Shown here in pieces: positions 10,836-22,592 of a stretch of DNA of 64,000 bases. The DNA lies in the NCBI GenBank assembly GCA_964036045.1, contig OZ038381.1:64356242-64420241 (forward strand). The letters are read 5' to 3'. Source of the DNA: Eutreptiella sp. 'Long Island Sound 2002' (Eukaryota; Euglenozoa; Euglenophyceae; Eutreptiales; Eutreptiaceae). Position 1 is the stretch's first letter. The number at the start of each line of letters is the position of its first letter. The translations under genes and the position numbers were made by a program. Below the pieces are notes generated by a model. It had not been told where the DNA came from. It did no database searches and worked only from the letters and a program-made list of their open reading frames with translations.

Positions 10836-13196
10836 GGGCATGCACTCGCAGGGACAGGACGCCGGAAGAGACACCACATGGGGGCAGGGAACCACCCAAG
10901 AACCAGGAAGGGGCGAGAGCGGGGACCAAGGCACGGAGGAAAAGGGCACCACGGCAGGCGCCACGACCCACACCCAGGAAGGGCATACCACGACGGGGGG
11001 ACCAGCGCCGCCCCACCCCCACCAAACACCCCACGACACCCGGGGGCGCACCCCCCAACACACACCACCGAAGCAAGCATCGGACGCCGTGTGGATCACA
11101 CCAGCGCACACCCACCGGCGACCGGAAACCACACGGAGAATGGAGGGCACACCTACACGGGGAGAACGGGCCACACCCACAGAGGAAGCCGCAGGGAACA
11201 CCGCCGCACGGCACACCACGGCGCCCTCACCGCCAGGCGACGACCCCGGCCACCACAAGGGCCACCTCACAGGCACCGGAAGAGAAAGAAGGCACGGCCG
11301 CGACACCCAGGACTAGGGAATGAAACCCCCAGAGGACACGGGACCAAGGCACAGGCCCCCAGGGAGGGCAACCCCACGGACCGTCACGCGATCGACCTAC
11401 CCGACCCACCAGCCCGAGCGGCACGCCCAAGCCCCCACAGCACGGACCCAGCGAGACACCCACACCTAACTGCACCCCCCAGCCACCAGCCAGCCACACT
11501 CCGGCCCGCACTCCGCACAACGACACAGGCCAGGCTGACCTCCACTGACCCACCGCGGGACCACGCGAGACCACGGCACACCGCACCACAGCGCGCCACA
11601 GTGCAACGCGCCACAGCACGACGCGACGCGACGCGGCACAGAGCGGCACAACACGACACAACTGACCCTAACCTGAAGGACTAACCGAAGCCAGCCACCG
11701 CACACCCTGGAAGGCGCCGCGCCAGCACGCCACACACCAGCACCGCAGGCCACACACGGGGCCACAGCGCACCTGGCGACAACGGTGGCGGACCACCCAG
11801 AAGATTAAAACCGGCACCGCAGAGGGGAAACGACACGAACAACCCCAGCCCCCTAACCCAAAACCACAAGCAGCCGCCTGGCGCAGCCGCCCAGCCGGCA
11901 GAGCCAGGACCTAACACGGCAGGAAGGGGCGCCGAGCCCACCGTGTACATAGCCCACCCGACCCATGGGGCTGGCACGCGGCCAAACAGAACGCAACTGA
12001 AAACAGCAGCCCGGAAGACAACACTGAATGCAGACCAGTGCGTGCACCAGCCCAGGGAAGGCAGAGGGAGGAACAGGCAAGCCCCCCCCCCCCCCAAAAA
12101 AAAAAGGAGGGGGGAGGGGGAAAAGGCGCGAAAACAGCCCACAGCCGCCAAACCGCCCGCCAACACCACCAGAGGCGGCCAAACCCCCCCCCCAGAAGGC
12201 ACCGAAGACAGGACCCCCAAAGAGGCACAGGGGGACCACCCACCCAAAACCGGCAACACCAAGCCAGGAATAGCAGCCGACCGGAAAAAGGGACACCGAA
12301 AAAAGCAAAAAAAAAAAAAGAGCGCCCAGCCCAGCCCGAAAGAAAGGGGATGGAGGGACAGGTACCACAAGGCCCGGGACAGGAAAAAAAAACAAAAGCG
12401 CAAAAAACACACCCCGACAACCCAGCGAAGAAGGGCTGGGCACAGCCGAGACCCGGGCCCAGCACACACGCCCACACCGCACGCCGGAACCGGAAACGGC
12501 GGGGGGCAAGCGGGGCGCCCACGAAACCACACACGTCCCATAAGCAGGCCGGAACCGAACCCCAACCACGAACACCACAAACAGCCGACACTAGAGGGAC
12601 AACACCACAAACCGTGCCCAAACACACCCACCAAAGACCCCAGCCAGGACTGGCGGGGTTAACAAAACCCACACCCAACCGCCAACCGGACCCAAACACA
12701 AACGCCGCACAACAGTAGGAAACCCAGTGCCCACAGCCCGGGCACTGAGGCAGCCCGTGCCATGCAGATGACCCGGCCAAACGAGATCCGGAGACCGGGG
12801 GTAGAGCTGCATCCTAAGGCCTGCGCTGCTTTGGGACTCGAGGCGGAGCGTGCGACACCCTAGCGCCTCGGAACCCTAGTACCAAGAACGTGCATGCATG
12901 CTTTGGGAACGGGATACACCAGGAAGTCCGGTGAACCTCTAGGGTTCCGTCCAAAGGAGGGGACGTGCGCAAGCACGGGGGCACACCCTCCCGGCGAGAC
13001 AAGCACGTCACGCTGGCGGCGATCAGCCCTCCCGGTGTTGCCCGGGGCCGCTTTGTTGGGGGCCAACAGTCAGGTCTAGCGGGATGTAAGCCGCCTCCCC
13101 TCTTCACGCGCGGAGCCCCTTCCTGTTCGTCACAGTGGCGACGCCAGGGGAAACCATGGGGCGCCTCTCCACGACCGAGTGCACCTACCAACCTAC
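10836..13196 (+). other. LINE-1 3' untranslated region
   Basis: C- and A-rich sequence with poly-C (12082-12094) and several poly-A runs (about 12096-12106, 12308-12320, 12386-12394), then unique sequence to the right target duplication at 13197. Long frames exist on both strands, but their translations are low-complexity (Pro/Arg/His on plus, Trp/Cys/Gly-rich on minus) and match no domain I know. I read the stretch as non-coding tail. No clear poly-A or simple-repeat tail touches the target duplication; the last bases are only a short imperfect CTACC repeat. Confidence 0.6.
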
Positions 13197-13210
13197 CTCC
13201 TGATGGTCTT
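13197..13210. repeat. Right copy of 14-bp target-site duplication
   Basis: Same 14 bases as 4288-4301. On the minus strand it encodes KTIR at the end of the coiled-coil ORF, in the frame that resumes at 4301. Confidence 0.8.
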
Positions 13211-14305
13211 AACCCGCTCGGCCAGCTCTGCCGTTGCCCGCCTTGCCGGAAGCTCCGGACCCGAGGCGAGGGGTCGTAACTCCTCTAGCCTTTTCAGGCG
13301 TCCCGACATGTCCTCCATCAGGTGGAGGAGGCTGTCCACCACTCGCTGCTGCTTCTGCAGGGCCATCTCCAGCTTCTCATCGTACCGGTCCTGCTCCGCT
13401 TGCAGCTCCGCCATGTCTCTCTCCGCTTCTGACTGGTCATCCAGGATCCCAGCAATGTCCTCCTCTAGGCCGTCCTTCTGGTTGTCCAGGCGGTCGAGGT
13501 GCTGCACGGTGGCGTCCATCCCGATCTTTTGGTACTTGCCGATGAGGAAGGATACGTGCTCGCAGTGGCACTCAACGTGATTTCCACCTGATCCGGCGCA
13601 TCCAACGATTCCCGGCGACTCAGACTCCTCCGCCATGGGTGTGTCGCCCATGTCATCCCGCTTTGGCGCCGTGTGCCGGGCCACAGGTGCCGCTCTGGCT
13701 CTGGTAGGCCTCTCCAACGCCTTGGCGTCATGCTCCAGGCTGGGTTCGGGGGCCCTGTGCGCCCTTAAGGGCGGTCCGGCCATCTCCTCCGACTCCGAAG
13801 GGAAAGCAGTCTGATAGCCATCGGAATGCCCCTCGGAATCTGCAGCTGACCACAGCCACACCGGGCTGGGATCCGTCTTCATCGCCCTGGCTTCCGCCGC
13901 GGGTTTTGGGGACCCGCGCTTCCAGTAACGCCGGGCCCTGCCGTTGCTGCCAGTCTCCTCCAGTTCCTCCGCAGCAGAGCGGAGATTGCAAGCCTTGTGG
14001 CATTGCCTTTCACACATTGAGGCCAGGTCCTCCATGTCTAGCCCTTGTCCTACAAGGGCTCTCCGTCCTGAGCATCTTCGCTCTTGTCGTGCTTCCAAGT
14101 GCGGCGCCGACTCCACGGCATCCACGATCTGCACCCGGGGCGTCCTTGGGCAGGGCTCATGAGGGCCCAAGTCCCTCGTGCGGCGGTAGGGGGCAGGTAC
14201 TCCTCTGCTACCATAAAGAAGGTGCCTACCAGGACCGGCCCCTGCTGTACCCCTTCCACCATTTCGTGTCACTTCTATGGTCTTGCTTCTCACCAGGTTC
14301 TGCAT
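13197..14305 (-). CDS. gypsy-1 Gag, N-terminal portion with coiled coil
   Basis: About 369 codons from ATG at 14305. The first half is basic and rich in Pro/Arg/Ser; the second half (roughly residues 230-350) is a strong heptad-type coiled coil, e.g. LDRLDNQKDGLEEDI and MAELQAEQDRYDEKLEMAL. The ORF appears to stop at TAG 13193-13195, but that stop lies beyond the target duplication, inside LINE-1 flank. In the uninterrupted element the frame passes through KTIR into the Gag core at 4301. The coiled coil probably drives particle assembly (inference). Start choice rests only on the first ATG of a clean frame. Confidence 0.7.
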
Positions 14306-16560
14306 GATCTTCCCCTATCCTGCACATTTTCCCACAAAAAATAGTAAAATATGGCTCCTTCACACAAATCCTGATCCCTTGCAATAACCAACTACCAAGT
14401 ACAATAGCTCCAATCCAAATAATCCACACTGAGGGCTTCCAAGGGTGTTTGAGGTCCCGCATTGACACTCAACAACTCCTCTCAACACGCCGGTCGTCTC
14501 ACGGTGCACACGGAGACACGGGCGTTGGGCATGTACATAGAATTGCACCAATAGAATAATGGAAAAAGCCCTGAAATTGGCATATGAACACAAATCAAGC
14601 AACATTGGGGAAAGATGGAAACATACACAATCACAGCCATAGACCCCTCATTCCCTGGACTCAAGACCTCCCCTTGACTCACCAAAATGATGCCCTGAAC
14701 CAAGTCAAATAAGATGACTAAATGCCATGTGCCAAAAGTCACTACACAAACCCCAAAAATGTGTTCATTCCCAAGCCTCCAAATCCTGACCCAATAGGGG
14801 GAGGCGGCGTGTCATTGCCTAGAGTGGCACTCAGGACCATGCCCTACACTGACATAATCTTGGTTGGACTTGGAGCTGATTGGGCTTGGAGAATTGCCCC
14901 ATGAAGATGACCTCACAACCTAGCAAAATTAGGCAAATCACACCATAATGCCCAACATTCAACTATATACTCAAAAATGCATAAGACAAATGTTCAAATG
15001 CTCCATGCATGTGTCAAACCGGATAGTAATATACAAGGGTGATATAGACCAAAGGTCCATGCCCAAGAATATCCCAACATTGGCTCCCAAACCGCTCCGG
15101 ATATATACATGCCATGCTTCACAAGTCAACTCACGAACTTGAGACCTAATTTTGTGAGGCTTCGTGTGACGCGCCAAAGTGACCACGTGTTCTGGCATAT
15201 GGTGAGGTGCGACACCGAAGCATATGCCAACATATAAGCAACATACCATAGTTCACGGATCTCTAGGCACTTTACTGTTAGCCGACCAGTTGAGCACATA
15301 AAATACAAAAATGAGCATAAAATGAGGTCAAAAACATGCAAATAATGCCAAGTTCAAAGTAATCACAATAGTATATAACTTCGCTCACCCATGGTATCAA
15401 CATATGGTTCAAAACACAATTGCTTGGGACCATTTGCCAATAATCCCCCCACTTGGATCCCCACATGGACGCATGGGGACACCATCGAACCTCCTCACCA
15501 TACGCACCATGCAAATGGGAATATTGATAGTGGCGCTTGTGGGTCGCCCTGTAAGCCCTCCCACATGCACTATATGTGCGGCAGACATAGTCTAGCGCTA
15601 TGGAGCTCACCATTCGGACATGGGCAAAACCCTTGCCACGTATGACTCCACATATCCTCCTACAAACGGAGATATATAACATGGGCGTGAGCATAGCGAA
15701 GCACATACCATGCATATAACACATACCCTTAAAAAGTGGCTCCAACCATGGTATGCCATGCCCCTCCATGGACATAACTTCACGTTGAAAAGACAGAGGA
15801 ACCCAAGGAAAGTATCTATGCAACACCAACACTCATGAGGTACACTCGAAAGTCGCATTAAAATATTCGGTTGCATGGTCCAACAGTTATATATCACTCT
15901 CTACCCTCTTGACCTCTATCCCTTGCTACACCAGGCATGTGTACACATCAAGGGCGTTTGACGCTTCCAAAATTAAGTTAAGACCAAGGCAATTCTAGCC
16001 GATATCTCAAAATTGTAACTCCTCGCCGTGAGCGGGAGATATGACCTTTCAAAGTGGCCTCACGAATTAATTTTGTTTCGCCTATATCCCCAAGAAAAAT
16101 GAAGGAGACAACAAAAGGAAGGTTGATTCGTGATCGGGGAAAAATGTAGGACCACTCGAAGTTCATCATATCCAGTGCGGCGACCTCGAAGTCGAAAATC
16201 TGATTCTGAATGTCTGAAAAAAGGATTAATTTTGCGAGGGTATAACATGAAAGTTGCGGAAGCAACGAACCCTTTTCTGATGAAATCTAACCCTTCATCG
16301 GGGTTTCCGCTAAAATATCTGGAAATAACAGTTAATTAATCGGTTACCGCAAAATCGCGAGCCAACTGACAGTCGCCGATACATTGACAATCAGAACGGA
16401 AAGCTGAAAAATTATGGAAACATTATGATAAAAAAGCCCTGTTGATTCCTGATATTCTGATATATAAATCTCAGCCGGTGGCGCCTCGGTATTGAATATG
16501 ACCGCTCATAGCTGGAATGGCCAAACCTATCACACTATGACATCAGGTTAGGTCAGGTGG
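14306..16560. other. AT-rich geneless interval between gypsy-1 and gypsy-2
   Basis: Composition shifts sharply to AT-rich, in contrast to the GC-rich elements on both sides. All frames are short and broken. The 5' LTR of gypsy-1 should start just above 14305, but I found no second copy to define it. Nothing else is supported. Confidence 0.5.
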
Positions 16561-16570
16561 ATGGCAGGGA

Positions 16571-18433
16571 ATGATATCAGCCAATGGCGGCTTGCTGGCC
16601 CATAGATACACACCCCAAGTGACCCAAAGATGGCCACGGGGGTCCGAACTGAAGCAGAAGTATGGTGATACCTTCTTCAGCGGAAAGCCTGTGTTTCCCC
16701 CGCCGGTGCGTGGACCGTATGGTGAGGCCAAGATACGGCTGAAACCGGACCCCCGTGTGTACCGACACCAGGAATTCGCCCTGAGGGGCAAGAGCAAGGA
16801 GGCCATGGAGAAGATCCTCCGTGAATTCATCGAGAGAGGTTGGCTTGAGCCGTGCCACTCCGAATGGGCCTCCCTGTGCTTCGTTATCCCCAAGAAGGTG
16901 GCCGGAGAGTGGCGGCTCGTGGTTGACTACCGCGGCCTAAACGCCCAAACGCAGCATGACAGCTATACGCTGCCCCTCATTGAGGACATGCTGCAAAAGC
17001 AACACCGGCGGAGGATCTTCACGGTGATTGACCTGAAACACGGTTATCATCAGATGCCTCTCGCCGAGGAGTCCCGTGCCGGCACAGCAATGAGCACCCC
17101 ACTTGGACCCCTCCTGTGGAAGGTAATGCCCATGGGCGTTACCAACGGCAATGCGGCTTTTCAGCGGATGCTGGAGAACCTGCTTGAGGCAGTGCGTGAC
17201 TGTGCGGAGCCCTTTGTGGACGACGTGATCATCGCGTCCGGGGACCCCAGTATGAGCTATGAGGAGCTCCTGGAGGCACATGAGAGGGACGTCACCAGAG
17301 TGCTGGACCTTCTGGCTCGGCACAAACTCACGGTCAGCAGTGACAAGGCCATCATTGCGGTAAGCGAAGTGGTCTTCGCTGGCCACGTAGTCGGGAACGG
17401 GCAGCGGAAGCCCATACCTGGCAAGGTGGCTGCGATTGAGCACTGGGAGAAGCCCAAAACGGTCTCTGAGCTACGGGCATACTTGGGGTTCTGCAACTAC
17501 TACTCGGGGCATATCAAGATGTATGCCGAGTATGCAGCCCCCATGACGACCATGCTCAAGGGCAACCAAGAGGAGACCAAGAAGGGGTCCAGGAAGGCTC
17601 TGGTCTGGAATGAGGAGTCCGACCGTGCCTTTGAGGGGATGAAGCAGGCGGTGCTATCCGCAGTGGGTCTGCACCTCGTGGATCCTGACCGAGGGTTCGT
17701 CCTCCGCACTGATGCTTCCGACTACGCTGTAGGCGCTGTGTTGGAGCAAGTGCTTGACGATGGGAGGCACGTGCCCGTGGCCTTCTGGAGCCGAGTCCTG
17801 GCGGAAGGCCAGAGACAGGCGTGGACGCCCCGAGAAAAGGAGGCGTATGCCATCGTCATGGCTCTCAGGAAATGGGCTGGGTACATAGCCCTCCATCCTG
17901 TCACTGTCTGCACCGACCATCAGAGTCTGCAGTCGTGGCACAAAGAGCACGTGGACACCCCCTCAGGTCCGGCCTCCCGATGGGCAAGATGGAACGAGAC
18001 CTTGGCCAAGTTCGACCTCACGGTTGTGTATGTTCCTGGCAAGGACAACACCGTGGCGGACTGTCTCAGTAGGTGGGCCTATCCCGCCAGCAAGGGCATG
18101 ACGGATGTCTCCGCCCATGGCGATGAGGCTGAAACCACTGAGGCCAAGAGGATCATAGAAATGGAGCGCCTGATGGAGGAGAAGGGTGTTAAATGCTTCG
18201 TCGTCATGGCTGCAGATGCCCCCCTCGGAGGGAGGATGGGCAAATCGGTCAGAGTACTCGCCCCTGTGGGAGCCAAGTCCCACAAGCACCTCTTCCCTAA
18301 ATTGTGCCTACAGGACGACTGGACCGACGACTACGCCAACACTGAGGCCTTTGCTGCCGAGTATAGAGCTGTGACCGACCCTGATGACGGGCAGAAGTGG
18401 CCAAAGGGATGGCAAGCTTTACCGGCATGGTAA
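16571..18433 (+). CDS. gypsy-2 pol: reverse transcriptase and RNase H
   Basis: 620 codons. RT motifs in order: IERGWLEPCHSEWASL, GEWRLVVDYRGLN, FTVIDLKHGYHQMPL (first catalytic Asp), AMSTPLGPLLWKVMPMG, NAAFQRMLENLL and the active-site box FVDDVII (around 17213-17230; F in place of Y). The connection has LRAYLGFCNYY. RNase H follows, with LRTDASDYAVGAVL (Asp), TPREKEAYAIV (Glu), VCTDHQSLQSW (Asp) and YVPGKDNTVADCLSR. No gag or protease precedes it, so the copy is 5'-truncated at about 16560 or rearranged. The frame is lost near 18415, and the coding signal moves to the integrase frame. The ATG used is simply the first in frame. Confidence 0.93.
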   Translation: MISANGGLLAHRYTPQVTQRWPRGSELKQKYGDTFFSGKPVFPPPVRGPYGEAKIRLKPDPRVYRHQEFALRGKSKEAMEKILREFIERGWLEPCHSEWASLCFVIPKKVAGEWRLVVDYRGLNAQTQHDSYTLPLIEDMLQKQHRRRIFTVIDLKHGYHQMPLAEESRAGTAMSTPLGPLLWKVMPMGVTNGNAAFQRMLENLLEAVRDCAEPFVDDVIIASGDPSMSYEELLEAHERDVTRVLDLLARHKLTVSSDKAIIAVSEVVFAGHVVGNGQRKPIPGKVAAIEHWEKPKTVSELRAYLGFCNYYSGHIKMYAEYAAPMTTMLKGNQEETKKGSRKALVWNEESDRAFEGMKQAVLSAVGLHLVDPDRGFVLRTDASDYAVGAVLEQVLDDGRHVPVAFWSRVLAEGQRQAWTPREKEAYAIVMALRKWAGYIALHPVTVCTDHQSLQSWHKEHVDTPSGPASRWARWNETLAKFDLTVVYVPGKDNTVADCLSRWAYPASKGMTDVSAHGDEAETTEAKRIIEMERLMEEKGVKCFVVMAADAPLGGRMGKSVRVLAPVGAKSHKHLFPKLCLQDDWTDDYANTEAFAAEYRAVTDPDDGQKWPKGWQALPAW

Positions 18434-19802
18434 GCTGCTGGTCCCGGAGTCCTGAGTGCTCGAGCTGTGTGAGGCTTGGCACCACCACATGATGCACTCA
18501 GGGGTCAGGAAGCAAGCCCTGGATATGCAGCGCCGGTTCGAAATCGACCAGATCAGTCTCTACAACGCCATCAGGAAAGTCAGAAAGGGTTGCTCGGTCT
18601 GTCAGGCCTGCAATCCCGACAACCGGAACCTCAAGGGGGAAGCCGAATGGACTCCGGTGCCTGACCAGCCCATGGAGAGCGTGGCCATGGACGTCTTCTC
18701 CATGCCTGAAGTTCACATAGGGAAGGAGACCTTTGATTGTGTGGTCCTTTGTGTGGATCGCCACAGCGGCTACGTAGTGGCCGTTCCGGCACGCAAAAGG
18801 GGGTTACTTGCCAAGGAAGTGGCAGTCATGATGATTCGTCACTGGCTGACCGTCTTTGACATCCCACACACCACTTGCAGTGACCGAGGGCCCCAGTCTA
18901 CGGGCGGCTGGTTCAAGGCAATGTGTTCCCTCATGGGAATACGTCATGCCAAGAGCGTTGCCTATCTCAGCCGGTCCAACGGCTGGGCTGAAGTGGCTCG
19001 AAGACAGCTGTTCGAGAAGCTACGCAAGATTCACATCACCAACCCATGTTGGAACTGGTTTGAGGAGATGTGGCCTGCTCTGAAGGCCCGTCATGACACC
19101 TCCACTTCGGGTGGACTGTCCCCTCACCAGATTTTGTCCGGCAGGGACCCCCTGGGTCGGGGAGGTCCCTTGTCGGGTGATGGTATGGCCATGGACGCCA
19201 AGGAAATCTTTGCGCGGCAGGAGGCAACGGCGCGGGACATCCGCCAGCAGCTCGAGAAGGAGCATGCCGAGCGTCAGAAGTCCGCCCCAAGCTCGACAGC
19301 GCAGAAGTTCAGGGTGGGAGACCCGCCGTGGGTGATCAGACCCCGCCCTATGAGCACCCACCGCACCAAAACCTGGTTCACACCCGGAGAGGTGGTCCGC
19401 AGGATTGGTGAGGACACCTACCGCATCAAGGTGGGTCACGGACAGTTCGGGGAGCGCCACGGGAGTCAACTCCCTGTGCGGGAACCCGACGTCCGTGGCC
19501 AACATGTGTCCCTGGACTACGCCGCACATAAGGCTGATTCGGACGACCACTATGCTGAGCAGGACGACTCTACCATCAAGAAGATCCTGGCCCAGCGTCC
19601 GAACGTCTCGGCACCCGGAGGCCTGGAGTTCAAGGTTTGTTGGCGAGGCTATGGGCCGTCCCACGACACCTGGGAACCCGTCTCCTTGGTCGTGCCGCAG
19701 ATTAACACCCCCTTCATGGACTACATCCACAAGCACAAGACCAAGCTCCATGTCTCGGACTTGGCAGCACTCACCCAGGCGATTGCAGCCAGAGGCGCCT
19801 GA
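18420..19802 (+). CDS. gypsy-2 pol: integrase with C-terminal chromodomain
   Basis: The frame enters as YRHGKLLVPES, meets TGA at 18453-18455, then runs open to TGA at 19800-19802. The zinc-binding region has the His pair at HHHMMHSG and CSVCQAC. The DDE core has AMDVFSMPEV (Asp), CSDRGPQSTGGWF (Asp) and SNGWAEVARRQLFEKL (Glu). The C-terminus carries a chromodomain: STIKKILAQR, GLEFKVCWRGYG and DTWEP, with aromatic residues where the methyl-lysine cage is expected. Chromodomain integrases define chromoviruses and steer insertion to heterochromatin (family knowledge). The TGA plus one frameshift against the RT ORF means this copy needs repair to express. Confidence 0.92.
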
Positions 19803-22518
19803 TCACCGCCCTGAGCTCTCCCCTGATGAGCATCACTGGTCTTCCCAGTGTGATTTCGGAATCCACGCTCCATGACACTGCAAAGCATATCATTGCAGTT
19901 TGAAGGAGCTGGATTGTGCACACGCCGGGTTCTCAGTTCAGGCTTAGATGCTCTCGGCAAACAATGTCCGTAAGCATTTTCCTGCTGACATTTCCGCGGC
20001 GTGCTTGGACGGCCATAGCCCCCTGCTGAATTCGTTGGAAACCAGGGCGGATGGCACCCCTTCATTATCCCAGATTGAGGCCTTAAGGCCCATACGACGT
20101 TGCGCAACGGATGCCGCTGTCATCGGCATTGCGATTTTTGGGTGTGTGGTCTGGTCCCATGGCACTTGCGGGATCCAGACCAGTCTATGTGTGTCTGCAG
20201 ACTATATATGGCCTGAACTCAGGCGTTTTTCTGTCCACCCTCCTGCATATGCCTTATCCTGACCGGGACGTGGTTTGGCGCTCTATCCAGAGTGTGTTTA
20301 CACGCCTATTTACCCATTTCTTGCTCACGTTTCTGCTCTCGAGGATATGTGAATCTGTATGTTGGGTGTTATTGGCCCATCCCTTATTTTGCCGTGCAAA
20401 CGTTGTCATGAAGCACAATCAGAATTGTTCATTTGTGATAAGGGTTCAACCGCACCGTTGAATCACGTTGAACCACTTGTAGGCATGTGTGCATTATGCC
20501 ACATAACTTCGCTTCGGCATCCCAAGGTCCAAAATGAGGCGCACAGCGTCGGATCCTGTGAAAGCTTTTTTTGTAGCCCTTTTTGTCTATTTGGAAGCTC
20601 TCTGTGTGTTACCAATTCGGTCAGCAAGTTGTTTCCATAGGCGGTTTGTCGTGCCGTTTGTGCAAAAAAAGGTGAACAAGTCGTCCACCAGCTGTTGGTT
20701 CCCCCACCCGCTGTAATGGTCCTTCACCACTTGCAGCCAGTGGTGGGACATTTTTTAAAAAAGGTTTGTCACGCGTCAGTTTCAGGTGGTTATGCAAATA
20801 TTTTGTTCAGAAAAGCGCGCGCCGCTGGCGCAGCCGCCGCCGCCAGCGCTGGCGGTGGTTCAACCGCGGTTCAACCCGGTTCAGCGGTTCAACCTCGCCC
20901 CTTCCGAGTTCAACCAGGTTAAACCGGTCGAAAACCACTGTGTGAAGTACCTGATCCAAATGAGCACGTAGGGCTGAAGTATGGACCGTTTTGCCCCAGA
21001 GGGGACAAGAATTGGGATACGAAGACGCCCTGAGTTGCCGTGTACATGCTCTTACATAAGGTCCAGCCTGGACCAGTACCTAAGTACAGATTGTCATGTT
21101 TGAGTGCCCGTGATACCGTGTGCCCTAGTGGCTGTGATGTGCTGAGATCCTGATGGCGCCAGGCGGGAAGCCCAGTTGCCTGACTACACTCCCAGTGGTC
21201 CGCCACTGTCAGTCCCAGTGTGAGCGTACCGAGTCGCAGACGCACTTGCAGTCGGGTGGCGACCTCCGGTGTCCTGACCTCGGTCAGTCTGCCTCGGAAA
21301 CTGGTGGTTTGAGGAAACAACGCCTCCGCCCAGACCGCATGGCGACTCCCCCATGCATGGCCTTCGTGGTAATGGGGCGAGGGAAAAGACGGCCTTGATG
21401 CCCGATCCCTCATGGAGGAGCTCGTGCGGCTTTACCACTCTGGACTTGCGTCGTGGATGTGGACATGGTGCGTCCAAGGGAAGACCCGTGGGGACTCTCC
21501 CCCAGCCTGCGGACTTGGGAAGCCTGGGGTAGCCTGATGGATCTCTGTGGTCGCCTCTGACTTGTGGGACCACCTCGGTCGTCGTGTGACACCTATGTTG
21601 GCCCTGTATGCCACTGCCACTGTGGTAGTGACCGTCGCATCCGGCACCCGGTGCTCCTGGTATGGGTTAACGGGTCCTTTGGATGCCGAACAATCGCCGC
21701 AAGGACCCGGGACTTGGTACTTGATACTATACTTGCGGTTACTAACAACTAGAGCACCGTACCTGTCTTGCTTTTGGATTGTAATGGGCAACCTAACCCG
21801 CGAATCAGCCTGAAGTGGGAATGTGACCCCCCCCCCCCTTCAGGGGATGGTCCTGGGAACGCGCTGCCATGCTTGGGTGTTATCAAGCCCCCCCCAGGGT
21901 TTGCTCTAAGGGGGGGATGAAGCGGTACCCAGAACCTATGGCCCATGGCCCCGAGGCCTGTGAGCCGTCACACCCATGCAGAAGCCGCTGACACCGGCTG
22001 TCAGCGGGATATCCGTGTTCTCTAATCCGCGAGATCTGGAACCTGATCCCTAACCATTAAATCGATGTAGAATTACCATAATTTTACTGTCTTGGTCGAT
22101 TTTCGGGCAGAAATCGGTGAAATACCTGATTTCTACCGCGATTTCTGATTGTCGTGAAATCGCCGCCTGTTGTCGCCTGCTCGCGCGCTTTCGTCGCTTC
22201 TCCGTGGCGAGTTTTGTGATGGACCTTTCTCGGGTACTAAAGGAACTCAAGGGCTGCATCCAGAGGGGTTTTCTTGTACTTTCATCTGGTGTGTTCCGCA
22301 GAATTTCTCGCCATTGCGTCTGAGAGAACATCAGCGCGCAAGCTTTTCCGTCGATCGCGTGAACTCATGGTTCTCAAGGACCATGGGTTCGGACGGAACC
22401 CTACATTCCCCCCCTATGCGCCTTTCATCCATGTGCCTTTCACGTGGCAATTCACTTTGTATAGGGAAGCGGGCAATAGGGATGTTTTAGGCAGCGTATG
22501 GGTGTTGTAAACCCAAGT

Positions 22519-22592
22519 CGTTTGCGTGCGCAAACGCTAACTATGTGGCCTTGTGAGCATGCACTTTAAAAACCAAACACAATGCTCACAAG
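22519..22592. repeat. Two nested hairpins
   Basis: 22519-22526 and 22529-22536 form a perfect 8-bp stem with a 2-nt loop (CGTTTGCG, TG, CGCAAACG). 22550-22560 and 22582-22592 form an 11-bp stem (CTTGTGAGCAT / ATGCTCACAAG) around a 21-nt loop. A diverged CCTTGTGAGCA recurs near 22860. This could be a small MITE remnant; no protein is attached. Confidence 0.45.

Larger units (their letters stand above)
4302..13196 (+). mobile_element. 5'-truncated LINE (LINE-1) inserted in gypsy-1 gag
   Basis: The element starts directly after the left target duplication, inside its second ORF just downstream of where RT would be, so it is 5'-truncated like many LINE insertions. Its content in order is a post-RT region, RNase H, a CCHC finger, ORF3 with an Ulp1-like peptidase, and about 2.4 kb of C/A-rich 3' non-coding sequence. 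Proteins align by eye with LINE-A (42624-50877): the same post-RT block, the same HIVKQESHR/HLVKQESHR motif and the same ORF3 C-terminus. The coding strand is strongly C-rich here, whereas LINE-A is G-rich, so the two are distant relatives. Confidence 0.85.
1..14305 (-). mobile_element. Ty3/gypsy LTR retrotransposon (gypsy-1), 5' portion, split by a LINE
   Basis: Reading right to left on the minus strand, the order is gag N-terminal part (14305-13197), LINE-1 insertion, gag C-terminal part (4328-2448), aspartic protease (about 2400-1469), a linker, and the start of reverse transcriptase running off the left edge. The two gag parts are in the same reading frame once the LINE and one copy of its 14-bp target duplication are removed. 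The pol part carries four in-frame TAG codons, one TGA and about three frameshifts, so the copy looks dead. The RT differs clearly from the gypsy-2 RT at 16571, so this is another family. No LTR could be delimited; the 5' LTR would be expected above 14305. Confidence 0.85.

Noticed and set aside
11681-12780. Minus-strand ORFs of about 300 codons, Cys/Trp/Phe/Gly-rich
   Set aside because: Complement of the C/A-rich LINE 3' region; low complexity with no family match.
21905-21960. Polypurine tract and start of a gypsy-2 3' LTR
   Set aside because: AAGGGGGGGA followed by TGAAG is suggestive, but no second LTR copy exists in the window to confirm it, and it lies 2 kb past the integrase.
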